Shown one piece after another: positions 41,401-49,098 of a DNA stretch of 64,000 nt. Position numbers and translations under genes: made by a program. This stretch comes from Frateuria sp. Soil773 (lineage in GTDB: Bacteria; Pseudomonadota; Gammaproteobacteria; Xanthomonadales; Rhodanobacteraceae). Below the pieces are notes generated by a model that searched no databases, was not told the origin of the DNA, and was given only the letters and a program-made list of their open reading frames with translations. The stretch covers positions 62,622 to 126,621 of the forward strand of contig NZ_LMSL01000034.1 in NCBI RefSeq assembly GCF_001428405.1, read 5' to 3'. Each line of letters opens with the position of its first letter. Positions within the stretch are counted from its first letter, which is position 1.

Positions 41401-41528
41401 AAGCCTTCCGAGGCATCCGGGAGCGTCTGGTGGCCAAGGCGCAGGAACGCGAGCGCGAACAGTCCCGGGCGGCCGCACGGGAGCGCAAGCGGACCCGTGA
41501 ACGGTCCGAAGGCGGGTTGTCGCGCTGA
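38475..41528 (+). CDS. traI: MOBF relaxase-helicase TraI/TrwC
   Basis: 1017 aa. The relaxase domain (about 1-300) has candidate nicking tyrosines in STEYYLD near residue 28 and the metal-binding histidines H206 and H208 in QVHTHALVYN. The helicase domain (about 480-860) has Walker A G521RAGTGKT528, LLIVDEAGMVG, GDKLQLQSVERGG and GTVHKSQGQGKEQVF, typical of TraI/RecD. It nicks at oriT, stays attached to the 5' end and unwinds the transferred strand. Shorter than F TraI (1756 aa) and close to TrwC (966 aa). The C-terminus is a basic tail. Confidence 0.92.
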   Translation: MLSIAAIKNTSADGSGGGMPAYLKSTEYYLDATGVEQSSSKWCGRGADALGLTGQTVTEELMDKLADGFAPDGTKLRQNAGRKPEFRPTLDRNGQQRLDEQGQPMGVWVGERVGFDCTFSAPKSFSIAFAAADPALRDRMLDTHHKAVETGLRMMELHAAETRRGHGSKDVIEVDGLLVSRHTHYAAREHDKVDGTPGTGIDMQVHTHALVYNVCLGKDGKWATLEPREMYAWKMAVGAIYRAELAKGLQALGFGIEDDIRLDENGQVKDRFFKVSGVPDELVRERSGRRKQIEAFMEANPEASAQEATMATRAGKDEPSFGELVNSIWKDELNDWRARNPGQFPQDMRELLNRPLTPEQQQEQERQAQRTQQEQDKEILDELHETQSVWSRKDLTRAIAERSAGKRDAAGIIHEVSQFLGRNDLALILPEAIHKDDRGEKLARRHRAVRFADPKVVAQEQTLVREALARKDEQTIRLDPESVKVAVAEMEKERGFQLNAEQLKSVDFVCLESGGVAVVEGRAGTGKTTSADAIVKAFQASGFEVIGAATGWDAAKKLESESAGAITGHSIASLNAKLDKGKMQLNDKTLLIVDEAGMVGTPSLTKLMSHAHAAGAKVLLQGDKLQLQSVERGGPLRLLAKELGSVDLRDIRRQRHQADRDTAHEFYAAGDDTLRSRGQNLAAGTAILQRMEQRGQLQGYADRDQAKKYLVQDYMQSPLPAREKLIIAGPRADVAELNHLVRQAHRDRGELGPDVAVDVRHPRTDVKETVALAVGDRVRFGKKDEDLGLVNGTRAVVTGLTKQKDGHVHIEATIESDIKTQDGRKLSFSTADYAYLEHGYAGTVHKSQGQGKEQVFHCFHRGMTDRQLSLVAFTRAKDSYAMYGGPEIHDIGIDASFATDRLQTNALTEGLHGKTTQEVIRERAAALEAQTRADSEAKRQARNEPHAMREQPTPERPTAEQTAERQPDPRTVRAAEAFRGIRERLVAKAQEREREQSRAAARERKRTRERSEGGLSR

Positions 41529-41561
41529 GGCGTTACAAAGTGCCGGTTTTTTCGGTTTGCG

Positions 41562-41589
41562 CCTTGACGATGCAAAGGTTAGGCCTAGG
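41562..41589 (+). promoter_or_regulatory. Promoter (16-bp spacer)
   Basis: TTGACG (41562-41567), 16-bp spacer, TAGGGT (41584-41589). Confidence 0.6.
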
Positions 41590-41626
41590 GTGAGGGTGAG
41601 AAACCCCACACACCCAGGAGTGCACC

Positions 41627-42319
41627 ATGGCCGATTTCACCGACGAGCAACGTCAGGAACTGTTCGACAACTTCAAACGCGGACTCACCGAGCGGCGGGC
41701 TCAGGAACGGGCGCAGGAACGCACCGTCGAACCGCAACAGGAGGCCGCTCCGGCGCAGGCTGAGCAGGCACAACAAGAACCCAGCGCGGTGCGCGAACCC
41801 ACTCCGCTGGAACAGGCCCAGCAGGCCCGGGCGCCCAGCCTGGGTGCGCAACGGCCGCCCATGCCGCAGCGTGAGCCCGAACCTGCCCACGAAGCGCACC
41901 AGGGCCGGAGCCAGATGCCGCCTTTGCAATCCGAGCAAGAGGCCAGTGTCGAGCACTTGCGGGGCGCGAAACTGATGGATTTGCCCCTTCCCGGTCATGC
42001 ACGCGAGCGGACTCCGACTGAGGATTTCATGTTGGACTCGCAGCGGCGTGCCGCGGTGAAAATGGCGCCGACCTTGGGCCAGCAGGCGCAGGACACCGGT
42101 CTCGCACCGAATGCGCCGGATGGGGTGGAGCAAGGTAAAGAGCAGGGCCAGGGCCAGGGCGAAGGGAAGGCGGGCCAGGAACGGCCGAACGATCCCAGCT
42201 ACTACACCCAGTTTTCGCAGACCGTGGCCTTGCCGAAGCGCGACGAACAGTCGATGGAGAAACAGGCGGCCCGTCGTCAGGTGGATCGCAGCCGCAGCCG
42301 TGGCGGCATGGGCTACTGA
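41627..42319 (+). CDS. Gln/Glu/Pro-rich protein, 230 aa
   Basis: CAGGAGTGCACC precedes the ATG. A short helical start (FTDEQRQELFDNFKRGL) is followed by a low-complexity Gln/Ala/Pro stretch (about 22-115) and a more ordered end (PSYYTQFSQTVALP). Sits alone between traI and the membrane cluster with its own promoter and terminator. Probably a disordered accessory transfer protein; no family recognised. Confidence 0.65.
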   Translation: MADFTDEQRQELFDNFKRGLTERRAQERAQERTVEPQQEAAPAQAEQAQQEPSAVREPTPLEQAQQARAPSLGAQRPPMPQREPEPAHEAHQGRSQMPPLQSEQEASVEHLRGAKLMDLPLPGHARERTPTEDFMLDSQRRAAVKMAPTLGQQAQDTGLAPNAPDGVEQGKEQGQGQGEGKAGQERPNDPSYYTQFSQTVALPKRDEQSMEKQAARRQVDRSRSRGGMGY

Positions 42320-42345
42320 TCCGCCCTGCATTTCCATGAAGCCAA

Positions 42346-42373
42346 GGGCCGCACACGCGGCCCTTTCCTTTTT
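42346..42373 (+). terminator. Rho-independent terminator
   Basis: GGGCCGC-ACAC-GCGGCCC followed by TTTCCTTTTT. Confidence 0.9.
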
Positions 42374-42385
42374 CGTGCGTGCACC

Positions 42386-42413
42386 TTGACAGTCATATGG
42401 TTTCTGAGACGTT
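42386..42413 (+). promoter_or_regulatory. Promoter (16-bp spacer) with GGTATCCC box
   Basis: TTGACA (42386-42391), 16 bp, GACGTT (42408-42413), then GGTATCCCGACCA at 42417-42429, identical to the box before the first pilin gene. Confidence 0.65.
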
Positions 42414-42442
42414 AGAGGTATCCCGACCACGGATCCATCCAC

Positions 42443-42757
42443 ATGTCCGACCTCTCCATCTTTCACATCATTGCAATCGCCGTCGCCATTTACGCCTCCG
42501 TGCTTTGCCTTTTGGCGCTCACCCGCCGGGCGCTTTTCCACGCCTTCCTACGAACGGTATTTGATGCATGTGTGGGCATCTTCGCGGGGATTTTCACCTT
42601 GCTGGTCTCGGCTGGATGTTTTGGATTGATTCTGGGTGAACATCACCCGCTCGTGTTGATTTGTCTGATCACCTTTCCAGCAGTGACCTGCATGGTCGCC
42701 GTTTTTGCAGCTCGTCCCTCGAAACATGCGTTCTCGAACGCAGACGCGGAAGCCTGA
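42443..42757 (+). CDS. Polytopic membrane protein, 104 aa
   Basis: Three transmembrane helices (IIAIAVAIYASVLCLLAL; DACVGIFAGIFTLLVSAGCF; LICLITFPAVTCMVAVFA). First gene of a chain of six closely packed genes (42443-44996). No family recognised; a place in the transfer apparatus or surface exclusion is possible. Confidence 0.7.
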   Translation: MSDLSIFHIIAIAVAIYASVLCLLALTRRALFHAFLRTVFDACVGIFAGIFTLLVSAGCFGLILGEHHPLVLICLITFPAVTCMVAVFAARPSKHAFSNADAEA

Positions 42758-42759
42758 TC

Positions 42760-43008
42760 ATGACCACCGACGAAACCACTCTCTACACCGCCCTTCGCAA
42801 GGCTTCCTATTCCGCCCAGGGCCGGTGCGCCCAAACCCTCACGTTGGACGTTGCCAGCCGTTTGGGGATGCGCACGGTGCGCCTCGATGAGCTGCTGGCC
42901 GCGTGGGCGCGGGCGGGGTGGTGGGAAGACGGCGACGAATGGTTTGCAGGGTGCTTCACCGATGCGGCGCCGCGCACCATTGAGCAGTGCGAGCAGGTGG
43001 CCGCGTGA
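42760..43008 (+). CDS. Hypothetical protein, 82 aa
   Basis: Starts 2 bp after the previous stop. Soluble, with a winged-helix-like order (LYTALRKASYSAQGRCAQ, then SRLGMRTVRLDELLAAWARA). May be a small regulator. Overlaps the following GTG by 4 bp. Confidence 0.6.
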   Translation: MTTDETTLYTALRKASYSAQGRCAQTLTLDVASRLGMRTVRLDELLAAWARAGWWEDGDEWFAGCFTDAAPRTIEQCEQVAA

Positions 43009-43310
43009 ACGACTTTCTCTATCAGGTTTCATACAAAACCACGGGAATGCTCCTGGCTCTGCTGATCTGCTACGGCTTCCTTGTCTATCCGCTTTTCACC
43101 AGCGTGGTGCTGGCCATCTCGATTGTTGTTGGCATGAGCGTTTGGATCCGCAGCGGTCAACGTGGTGCCGAAGCCGAAGCGGTAACGAGAATGGTCGAAG
43201 CCGGGGTGGCTGTGGTGAATGCTTATGAGCTTGGGCGTGAGCACGAGAAAAGCGCCAAACGTCAGGAACAGCCCATCAAGAGCCACACCCACGCAGGACC
43301 CACCCCATGA
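43005..43310 (+). CDS. Membrane protein, 101 aa
   Basis: A GTG start overlaps the preceding stop. Two adjacent hydrophobic helices (GMLLALLICYGFLVYPLF; SVVLAISIVVGMSVWI), then a charged cytoplasmic tail. No family recognised. Confidence 0.65.
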   Translation: MNDFLYQVSYKTTGMLLALLICYGFLVYPLFTSVVLAISIVVGMSVWIRSGQRGAEAEAVTRMVEAGVAVVNAYELGREHEKSAKRQEQPIKSHTHAGPTP

Positions 43311-43489
43311 CCCCACACAACCTCACGCTGACCGCCGGCCTCTCCCTGTTGGCAGGCGCCTTCGTTCTCCCTCTGGTCGACGAGGCCTACTGGTCGCATG
43401 TGGTGATGGGCTGCCTGGCCGGGCTTGCCGTCGTGGTCGTGGGCGCAGTGCGCAGGGGGAAGCGGTGGGATCCGAGGAATTACGCATGA
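43307..43489 (+). CDS. Small membrane protein, 60 aa
   Basis: Overlaps its neighbours on both sides by ATGA. Two helices (AGLSLLAGAFVLPLV; HVVMGCLAGLAVVVVGAV). Ends DPRNYA, the same ending as the next-but-one gene junction (APRNYA), which points to a copied gene boundary. Confidence 0.65.
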   Translation: MTPHNLTLTAGLSLLAGAFVLPLVDEAYWSHVVMGCLAGLAVVVVGAVRRGKRWDPRNYA

Positions 43490-44418
43490 GCACTCTTGAT
43501 CACCTGGCGCCACCCAGATTGCTCGAAAAACTGGCAGTCCGGTTCTACTCCGACATTGTCGGTCAGATCAAACACCCATATCCGCTCTGGCTTGCCGTCG
43601 ACAGACTGGCCAAGTTGTGGCTCGTCGTGGTTGTGATTACGCAGTTCGCATGGCATCCCATGACGCACTTACACGGCTTGCAAGCGTGGATGTGGAACGG
43701 ATCGGTCATTGTGGCGTTTCTGTCCATTCAATGGATTCCCATGGAACGGAAGCGGGCCCGCGCAAGTAAACCAGCACCAATAGAACTTGTGGCCCTGGTT
43801 CGGGATGAGTTGGCCAATGAGCCGTTGGTGCCAGAGAAGGACAACGGGCCTTCGCGTTTTCTGCTTCTTGACGAACCTGAGCTCTCGGCTGCTCAAGTGT
43901 GGCTGGTTTTGGCGTGGCAAGAATGGGCGGGTCGGCGTGCGCTCATCGAAAACGTGGTCATCGCGGACAGCATTGATGAAGTCAGGCAATGGGCCGATAG
44001 CAAGAGCATGGATCCCATCTACATCGTCAGCGAAACCGAGTTGGCGGTTGCGCAAAAACGCTATGGCGATTGGTGGAACTGGGAAAAAAGCACGCGCAAA
44101 TACGTGCGGCTTTGGAGGAATCGACTGCACAAGGTCCGGGCCAACTCGGGCAATGGAGCGGAGTGGGATGCACGCCACTTCGAGAACAGCGAAGAACGGG
44201 ATCGCCAGATTGAAATGGAAGGGGTTGGCTTGGAGAAGTATTGGGAGGCTCATGCGACAGAGCCACCTGAATCGAGCTCGATTACCCGGGCGGAATGGAT
44301 TGCCGAAGTGCGTCAGATCGGGAAGGAGGAATGTGATGCGCGTTTGGCCGAATTTTGCAGTTGGTTAAGTGATCAGGATGAAAGACAGGCCGCTGGGGCG
44401 CCGAGGAACTACGCATGA
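43486..44418 (+). CDS. Membrane-anchored hypothetical protein, 310 aa
   Basis: Start at 43486 with CGAGGAATTACGC before the ATG. Two transmembrane segments near 45-60 and 67-85 (LWLVVVVITQFAW; WNGSVIVAFLSIQWI) precede a cytoplasmic domain of about 220 residues, acidic and tryptophan-rich (RYGDWWNWEKSTRKYVRLWR). No motif recognised. Lower GC than nearby transfer genes. Confidence 0.65.
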   Translation: MSTLDHLAPPRLLEKLAVRFYSDIVGQIKHPYPLWLAVDRLAKLWLVVVVITQFAWHPMTHLHGLQAWMWNGSVIVAFLSIQWIPMERKRARASKPAPIELVALVRDELANEPLVPEKDNGPSRFLLLDEPELSAAQVWLVLAWQEWAGRRALIENVVIADSIDEVRQWADSKSMDPIYIVSETELAVAQKRYGDWWNWEKSTRKYVRLWRNRLHKVRANSGNGAEWDARHFENSEERDRQIEMEGVGLEKYWEAHATEPPESSSITRAEWIAEVRQIGKEECDARLAEFCSWLSDQDERQAAGAPRNYA

Positions 44419-44996
44419 ACGAATTAACCTTGGGCTTGGCGCTAATTGCGGTCGGTTTGATGTCACCGTGGATCCTGTTGTGCGTGTGGGTGTGGCGGCA
44501 TCGTGTGCAGCCCAAGGCACCCACGAACGTGGATGAGGCTTCATTGCTCACTCTCTTTGATGAGATCCTGGCCAAGGACCGCGTGGCGCTTTACCAAGCT
44601 GGATTCCAAGTCGGTTTGAAGGAGCCCGAACGCGTTGATGTCGCGGCGTTGTTCGCCTCGGTGCGGCGTCGATTCCACATCGAAGACGAAATGGATGCGG
44701 TGGATCCGGCCTATCTCGAAGGGCAAAGGGCGGGCGAAGCCGAGCGAGTAGCAGCTAAGCCTTATCGCCCCATCCTGGGCGAGATGATGCCGCGAGCCCC
44801 CGATTTCCACACGGACACCCGCATGTCGGAGCAGGTGGTCCAGGACTTCTTGAAGACCCAGGACATGTCACTGGCCGTGCGACGGGCCCTTGCCAGTTGT
44901 CGAAGACGCGGATGGCCAGGTGCAGCCCAGGCAGGACCGCAAGCGGAGTCGGTGCTGATGGCATCACTGTCTAATCGGAGCCAAAATAGTCGATAA
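44415..44996 (+). CDS. Membrane-anchored hypothetical protein, 193 aa
   Basis: Overlaps the previous stop (ATGA) with CGAGGAACTACGC upstream, the same junction as at 43486. One N-terminal transmembrane helix (LGLALIAVGLMSPWILLCVW) and a soluble helical domain. Last gene of the membrane chain. Confidence 0.6.
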   Translation: MNELTLGLALIAVGLMSPWILLCVWVWRHRVQPKAPTNVDEASLLTLFDEILAKDRVALYQAGFQVGLKEPERVDVAALFASVRRRFHIEDEMDAVDPAYLEGQRAGEAERVAAKPYRPILGEMMPRAPDFHTDTRMSEQVVQDFLKTQDMSLAVRRALASCRRRGWPGAAQAGPQAESVLMASLSNRSQNSR

Positions 44997-45008
44997 AGAG
45001 CCCCAAGA

Positions 45009-45028
45009 GATACCTTAAATAAGGTATC
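45009..45028. promoter_or_regulatory. hipBA operator
   Basis: A perfect inverted repeat, GATACCTTA-AA-TAAGGTATC, 40 bp before hipB. HipB-type antitoxins repress their operon by binding such palindromes over the promoter. The region is AT-rich compared with its surroundings. Confidence 0.8.
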
Positions 45029-45066
45029 ATAAGACACCCCTTAGGGCTTTCGCGGGACGCATCTCC

Positions 45067-45426
45067 ATGAAAACGCTCAACGATCTGGTTTCCTCTCGAC
45101 GCCGGCAAGCCGTGTCCATCGAGGAATTTCCGCTGGCCGTCGGTGCACGGGTGCGGCGTCAGCGGATCGCCTTTGATTTGCGTCAGTCCGACCTGGCCAA
45201 ACAGGCCGGTGTGTCCGTGCAGACCATCAAATCGGCGGAGAAGGGCGAAGCCATTTCCTATGAAAGCCTGCTCCGCGTCCTGTTGGCGCTCGGTCACGGT
45301 GGGGACTTTTTACAGATGCTGGATTCCCCGAATTTTCCTCACCTGCGCGCACATGAGCGCTTCCTCGAACTTAAAACGAGTGCAGCGCCGGACTTAAAAA
45401 TCAAACGGGTGCGGCCGAAACCATGA
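45067..45426 (+). CDS. hipB: HipB-like antitoxin (XRE-type HTH)
   Basis: 119 aa. ARVRRQRIAFDLRQSDLAKQ followed by AGVSVQTIKSAEKGEAISYE is a Cro/C1 helix-turn-helix (residues 28-70). The long tail (about 85-119) could contact the toxin. Overlaps hipA by 4 bp, the normal antitoxin-first order. It should bind the palindrome upstream and neutralise HipA. Confidence 0.85.
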   Translation: MKTLNDLVSSRRRQAVSIEEFPLAVGARVRRQRIAFDLRQSDLAKQAGVSVQTIKSAEKGEAISYESLLRVLLALGHGGDFLQMLDSPNFPHLRAHERFLELKTSAAPDLKIKRVRPKP

Positions 45427-46733
45427 ACCTCTCCAAGGAATGGCTGAACAGCCCTGTCCATCAATTGGACGTCGTGACTGAGCACCTGGCCGAGCCAGTC
45501 AACGTCGGGCGGCTCAACTACGAAGTGGCCACGGGAACAACATATTTTGAGTGGAGCGCAGAGGCTCAACGCATAGATCTGGACCTTTCTCCGATCATGA
45601 TGCCGGTGTGGGGCGGGGTGTGGAGCAGCCGCGACGATCGCGATCTCCCGGTTGAATACCAAGGGCTCCCTGGCCTGCTCAACGATGCGTTGCCCGACGG
45701 GTGGGGCCTGTATCTCATGGACAAGGCCCTGGCGCGTTTGGGCATCCGGCCCGAACTCATCACGCCGGCCACTCGCCTGGCCTACCTGGGCAACCGGGCT
45801 TGGGGCTCGCTGTCCTTCTCGCCCGTGATCGAGGACGAACACGGTGAAGTCATGGCGTTGGAGACGCTGGGTGAGCAGATGGAGGCCACGATCGAAGGCC
45901 ACCTTGAATACGTCTCCAACGAACTGCTCAGGGCCGGCAGTTCCCCGCAGGGCGCGCGTCCCAAGGTCATGGTGGACTGCGATGCCAAGTTTCAAACGGC
46001 GCGTGTCACCACTGGGACACCGGCGCCTGGCCAGCGGTCGTGGCTGATCAAGTTTGCCTCGCGCGACGAGCCCGAAGATGCGCCGCTCATGGAACAGGTT
46101 TATATGGACTGCGCCCGCAGCGCGGGGTTGCAGGTGATGGACAGCCGGCTCCTGGACCTCAATGGCAAACCGGCCTTCGCCACGGAGCGTTTCGATCGGC
46201 AGCCGGACGGGCGGGTGTTCTGTCACACCTTGGGCGGCTTGCTGCATTTCTCCCATCGCGCGATCGGCTTGGACTACATCAACGTGTCCGAAGCGATGGA
46301 CGAGTTGGCGGTGCCCGAACCTGCCTACCGACAGGCCTATATGCGGGCCGTGTTCAACGCGGCCATGAGTGTGCGGGACGACCACGCCAAAAACTTCGCT
46401 TTCGTGCTGGGGGCGGACAATGAGTGGGACATCTCCCCAGCCTATGATCTGACCTACATGACCGGGCCGGGCGGTTATCACACGATGACTTTCGCCGAAG
46501 GCACTGGGCAGGATCCAACGCAAGAGGATCTGCTGAAAGTCGCCCCCCACTACCGTGTTGAGCAAACTGAGGCCAAGCAGATCATTGAAGCCATGGTGCA
46601 GGTTGCCCGGCAAGTCGGCACGATGGCCCGCGGCCTGGGCGTTGGGCGGGCCACTTTGGCTCCCATCGAGAAACGCTTGAACGACATCAGCAAGTCCATC
46701 ATGCCAGCGCGTGATCGAGGCCGTGGCCGTTGA
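45423..46733 (+). CDS. hipA: HipA-like Ser/Thr kinase toxin
   Basis: 436 aa. The N-terminal HipA_N part (VGRLNYEVATGTTYFEWSAE; GLPGLLNDALPDGWG) is followed by the ATP loop SSPQGARPKV (G177-K181) and the catalytic segment D320HAKNFAF with WDISPAYDLT (metal-binding Asp). HipA kinases phosphorylate glutamyl-tRNA synthetase or other targets and induce dormancy. As part of an ICE the pair would stabilise inheritance. All key residues are present, so it is likely functional. Confidence 0.88.
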   Translation: MNLSKEWLNSPVHQLDVVTEHLAEPVNVGRLNYEVATGTTYFEWSAEAQRIDLDLSPIMMPVWGGVWSSRDDRDLPVEYQGLPGLLNDALPDGWGLYLMDKALARLGIRPELITPATRLAYLGNRAWGSLSFSPVIEDEHGEVMALETLGEQMEATIEGHLEYVSNELLRAGSSPQGARPKVMVDCDAKFQTARVTTGTPAPGQRSWLIKFASRDEPEDAPLMEQVYMDCARSAGLQVMDSRLLDLNGKPAFATERFDRQPDGRVFCHTLGGLLHFSHRAIGLDYINVSEAMDELAVPEPAYRQAYMRAVFNAAMSVRDDHAKNFAFVLGADNEWDISPAYDLTYMTGPGGYHTMTFAEGTGQDPTQEDLLKVAPHYRVEQTEAKQIIEAMVQVARQVGTMARGLGVGRATLAPIEKRLNDISKSIMPARDRGRGR

Positions 46734-46778
46734 CCTCGAACAGCTCGCGCTCAGCTCAGTGGGCTGCTCTCTAATCGA

Positions 46779-47153
46779 CTATAAAGCGATCGGCCGGCTC
46801 TCCCGCGTGAACCGTTGAGCCAATTTCTCGAAGCCGTCGATCGCATCGAGCAACGGATAAAATCCGAGCCACCGCAGCTGATCCGCAGGCAGCGTGACAT
46901 CCACCAGGCCGGTTTCCGTGCGCACCACGGAATGGGGCATGACCCACACCTCGGGCCAGCCATCGGGGTGCATCACCAGGAAACCCCGCACAACCTCACC
47001 ACCATGCTTGGTCACGTAGGCGGCCGCGTTCTCGTGGCAACGGCCTGGCAACGCCCCATCGAATGCCAGACACGTCAGCGGCTCACCCCGGCGATCCAGG
47101 CGCCAACGGGCCACGGCGGCGTCCACCGCAGCCCTGTAAGCCTGCTCGCTCAT
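46779..47153 (-). CDS. Hypothetical protein, 124 aa
   Basis: Two bp downstream of the HNH nuclease gene on the same strand, so cotranscribed. Contains a compact motif PGRCHENAAAYVTKHGGEV (C38, H39, N41) and later HSVVRTETGLVDVTLP, reminiscent of transglutaminase/papain-like folds where Cys and His are far apart. This resemblance is weak. It could be an accessory of the nuclease. Confidence 0.55.
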   Translation of the reverse strand: MSEQAYRAAVDAAVARWRLDRRGEPLTCLAFDGALPGRCHENAAAYVTKHGGEVVRGFLVMHPDGWPEVWVMPHSVVRTETGLVDVTLPADQLRWLGFYPLLDAIDGFEKLAQRFTRESRPIAL

Positions 47154-47155
47154 GC

Positions 47156-48331
47156 TCAGGCAGGCTGCCGGGCGGTGTGCACCCGATGGTGAGCCAGGTG
47201 ATCTGGGTGAGGGTGCTCAGCCGGATGCGCGGGTAACCGCAACTTGCGGCCACGCAAAGGTGCGTATTCCGAACCATCCAGATCAGGGCCGATTTGCACG
47301 AAGCCATCGGCATCGACCCAGAGCAACCCACGATCAAACAAGGTGTGGATGTCAGAGCGCAGGAGCAGGCCGTTCGGCACCACGTTCGAGGCCGCGCCAC
47401 CGGATGCATACGGCACGATGTGCGCGCCTTCCAGGATTGCGAGGACCCCGCAGCCGGTGATGGCGCACTGGTGACCATACGCATCGAGCAAGGCCGCCTT
47501 GAACTGCGGCTGCCCTTCGCGTAAGGCGATGGCGCGCATTTCGTAGCGTCGCGCATCGGGTTCGCTCGCGAAATCGGGCAGGGCATCCCCGTAGACCTCC
47601 GCGCGGGCTTCCGCCAGCGCCTGTTCGGCCGGTCCCAGGTCCAGCTTCACGGCTTCCCATTTGCCCTCGGCGGACGGGCGCAAATCCCAGACGCCATGCT
47701 GGGCCACGTCGTAGAGCTCATACGTGACCCCGGTGGTCTGATCGCCCCGGCGATACAACACGTCTTTCGGGTGGCCGCGATCGGTGCGGTAACTCTTGCG
47801 GCCTGCATCGAAGTGGGGGCGGTTCGGCTCGTTGACCGTCAGCATCCCCGCGTTCTGGCGCACATCGGGGTGCCGCACTTCCGAATGATGCGCTTCCAGC
47901 CAGTCCGTGATTTCGCGGATCGTGCTGGGCCGGCTCAGCGCCTGCACCGCTTCCAGGACTTGCCAATACCGCGCATTGCGATCGAGGCGTGCGGCGGCTT
48001 TCTCTCCGGTCAAGCCCAGGTCGGCCGTTTCGGAATAGGGCGCCGGGCCACCGGTGGCGTGGTCGTAAAACCAATACCGCACGTCCCGCCCACCGCGAAC
48101 GCCCACCCGGATCAGGAGGTCCTTCGGGTTACCTGCATCCGGCGTGAAGTCCTGGCGGGCGCGATCGTTGTGATGCCGGTTGGTGTCGTTGATCGACAAA
48201 ACCGAGAGCTTGTTGGCCACGTCCGTCCACTTGCCCGGGTGGTGGCGTTCCAGCCACACGGTGATTTCCTTCACGGTGCACGGGCGACCGATCGCCCCAA
48301 TGGCTTCCAGCACCTGGTCTCGCTTCGTCAT
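47156..48331 (-). CDS. HNH endonuclease with duplicated N-terminal domain (putative restriction enzyme)
   Basis: 391 aa from 48331, where GGGGAAACAGGG precedes the ATG. Two similar winged-helix-like units lie at about 3-85 (RDQVLEAIGAIGRPCTVKEI onward) and 120-205 (YWQVLEAVQALSRPSTIREI onward); each ends with a NPKDLL or HPKDVL segment. A C-terminal HNH_2 domain shows GHQCAITGCGV, EGAHIVPYASGG (H304), NGLLLRSDIHTLFDRGLLWV. This is the layout of modification-dependent or type II restriction nucleases, with the duplicated domains reading DNA. No methylase is adjacent, favouring a type IV-like enzyme. It overlaps no gene but is followed by a 124-aa gene. Confidence 0.75.
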   Translation of the reverse strand: MTKRDQVLEAIGAIGRPCTVKEITVWLERHHPGKWTDVANKLSVLSINDTNRHHNDRARQDFTPDAGNPKDLLIRVGVRGGRDVRYWFYDHATGGPAPYSETADLGLTGEKAAARLDRNARYWQVLEAVQALSRPSTIREITDWLEAHHSEVRHPDVRQNAGMLTVNEPNRPHFDAGRKSYRTDRGHPKDVLYRRGDQTTGVTYELYDVAQHGVWDLRPSAEGKWEAVKLDLGPAEQALAEARAEVYGDALPDFASEPDARRYEMRAIALREGQPQFKAALLDAYGHQCAITGCGVLAILEGAHIVPYASGGAASNVVPNGLLLRSDIHTLFDRGLLWVDADGFVQIGPDLDGSEYAPLRGRKLRLPAHPAEHPHPDHLAHHRVHTARQPA

Positions 48332-48397
48332 CCCTGTTTCCCCTGATTTGTTGAGCATCCATTCTAGCCGTGGACCCGTCTCACGGCCTGCGCCAGG

Positions 48398-48808
48398 TCA
48401 CCGCTTCCCGCGCTTCCCCTTCGCCTTCCGTGCCGCCTCCGCGGCCAGGATTTTGGCCTGGCTCATCGCCAGGGAGCGATTCGCAATCAGCTGCATGCGC
48501 AGGGGTGTGGAGAGTTCCCCCTTCGCGGACATCGTCCGGATGTCCGCGAGCACGACTTCCGGTTTGCAACCGAGGTGAGGCGCCATGGCGCTGCCACACA
48601 AGCCTTGACGGATCAGATCCGGGATCGCCTTGCGGCGGGCGACATGGGGCGGATCGAACCGGACCACCTGTTCAGCGTCCCTGAGTTGCGCCACGCGCTG
48701 GCGGGAGATGCCCAGAAGGCGTGCGATGTCGGAGCCGGAGGTGCCGGCGGCGGAGAGTTTGACGATTTTGGCGCGCCGCTGGGCTGCGCGATGGGGAGAC
48801 ATGACCAT
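48398..48808 (-). CDS. HTH-domain protein, 136 aa
   Basis: Starts at 48808 (MVMSPHRAAQRRAKIV); a second ATG lies two codons later. IVKLSAAGTSGSDIARLLGI then SRQRVAQLRD is a resolvase-type helix-turn-helix, and a second repeat-like part follows (GSAMAPHLGCKPEVVLADIR). The C-terminus is Lys/Ala-rich. TTGACA lies only about 30 bp upstream of the ATG, so the mRNA may have almost no leader. Probably a small regulator. Confidence 0.55.
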   Translation of the reverse strand: MVMSPHRAAQRRAKIVKLSAAGTSGSDIARLLGISRQRVAQLRDAEQVVRFDPPHVARRKAIPDLIRQGLCGSAMAPHLGCKPEVVLADIRTMSAKGELSTPLRMQLIANRSLAMSQAKILAAEAARKAKGKRGKR

Positions 48809-49098
48809 GGACCAAGGGTCGATGAAGGCTATGGGGCTGTCAAGGATTGGACGGACGACAGCCGGTGTCGAGACCGCACCCCAAACCCGTCTCCCATGCG
48901 TGGAAGGCCACCTGCGGTTCCGGTTCACCCCTGATGCGGGTCACGTTGGCTCAACGGCCGTCCCGGTCAACCCTTCGGGTGCGCCATTGCATTTCGCCCA
49001 CCGCTGCACGCTCACGCGTTGGCTTTGTGGTGTCAGGGCCTTGTGCCGATGAGCCGCCGGTTCCCCGCGGGGCAATCCAGCCCCGAAGGAGCCACCCC

